From Gemmatimonadota bacterium (lineage in GTDB: Bacteria; Gemmatimonadota; Gemmatimonadetes; Longimicrobiales; Gaopeijiaceae): DNA of 6,530 bases. The stretch lies in NCBI GenBank assembly GCA_007127575.1, contig SKZC01000056.1, positions 1-6,530 of the forward strand. Direction: 5' to 3'. The translations under genes and the position numbers were made by a program. Below the pieces are notes generated by a model, which was not told the DNA's origin, searched no databases, and saw nothing but the letters and a program-made list of their open reading frames with translations. This document shows, one piece after another, positions 6,277 through 6,530 of the stretch (position 1 is its first letter; each line of letters starts with the position of its first letter).

Positions 6277-6530
6277 CTCCTCGTTTCCGGTGGCCTGGTT
6301 GGAGCTGCGGGAGCCCGTGGATCACCGGTCCCGTGACCCGGAGCTGGTCTCGAAGCTTCGTTCCCGGTGGGGCGACGAAGGAAGGAGGCGGATCCTGGAT
6401 CTCGGGGCCGGGACCGGGTCGAACCTTCGATATCTGGCTCCCCGGCTTCCTGGGGGACAGGAGTGGACGTTACTGGATCAGGATCCGGAGCTTCTCTCCG
6501 ACGTGAAAGAGCCATCCGCCATTCGTTCCC
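6269..6530 (+). CDS. Class I SAM-dependent methyltransferase, N-terminal part (runs off window)
   Basis: This is an open frame from GTG 6269 to the window end, 87 complete codons in view. It contains SAM-binding motif I, RILDLGAGTGSNLRYLAP (41-58), and WTLLDQDPELL (66-76), with Asp70 at the end of strand beta2, the usual contact for the SAM ribose. Methylation of a small molecule is likely; the substrate-binding part is outside the window. The frame was read directly from the sequence: an in-frame TGA at 6236-6238 bounds it upstream, and GTG 6269 is the first start after that, overlapping the glycosyltransferase by 8 bases. GTG 6290 is an alternative. No strong ribosome site precedes 6269, so coupling to the glycosyltransferase stop is likely. 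The C-terminal two-thirds are missing, so the subfamily is open. Confidence 0.85.
   Translation, partial: MGDSSFPVAWLELREPVDHRSRDPELVSKLRSRWGDEGRRRILDLGAGTGSNLRYLAPRLPGGQEWTLLDQDPELLSDVKEPSAIRS

Overview
The window is GC-rich bacterial DNA, densely coded on both strands with short intergenic gaps and frequent GTG starts. No marker gene in it fixes the lineage. The style (GC-rich codons, eCIS-core protein, DUF6597-like AraC fragment, PhnB-type VOC protein) would fit Gemmatimonadota or another GC-rich environmental phylum, but that is a weak inference. No rRNA, tRNA, CRISPR array, insertion sequence or convincing terminator was seen.

Left part (1-2126, minus strand). A lipoprotein gene (2126-1512) is followed after 23 bases by a large gene (1488 to beyond base 1). 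The large product carries an eCIS-core/DUF4157 domain with an HELTH metalloprotease-like motif, then a beta-rich middle, then a long charged predicted coiled coil, and it runs off the window. The two genes look like one transcription unit. The lipoprotein belongs to what I recall as a conserved uncharacterised secreted family.

Middle (2127-2966). A 128-base divergent gap separates the lipoprotein from a plus-strand VOC/PhnB-type glyoxalase-superfamily gene. Its reading frame is extended at the 5' end by a truncated piece resembling the N-terminal sensor domain (DUF6597) of AraC-type regulators. A strong internal ribosome-binding site sits exactly at the junction, so the VOC protein may be made alone.

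Right part (2967-6530) is the most interesting. A CDP-alcohol phosphatidyltransferase on the minus strand diverges from a tight plus-strand operon: a zinc-free-looking MDR dehydrogenase, a 6-pyruvoyl/6-carboxytetrahydropterin synthase (PTPS/QueD) paralogue, a GT4 glycosyltransferase and a class I SAM methyltransferase (cut by the window end). Gaps are 10 bases, then overlaps of 4 and 8 bases. The PTPS paralogue keeps the pterin-anchoring Glu and two zinc His, but lacks the catalytic Cys, the catalytic Asp-His pair and the third zinc His. Together the genes suggest an uncharacterised pathway that makes and decorates (glycosylates, methylates, perhaps links to a CDP-alcohol or membrane lipid) a pterin-like or other small molecule. 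The product is not known from the sequence.
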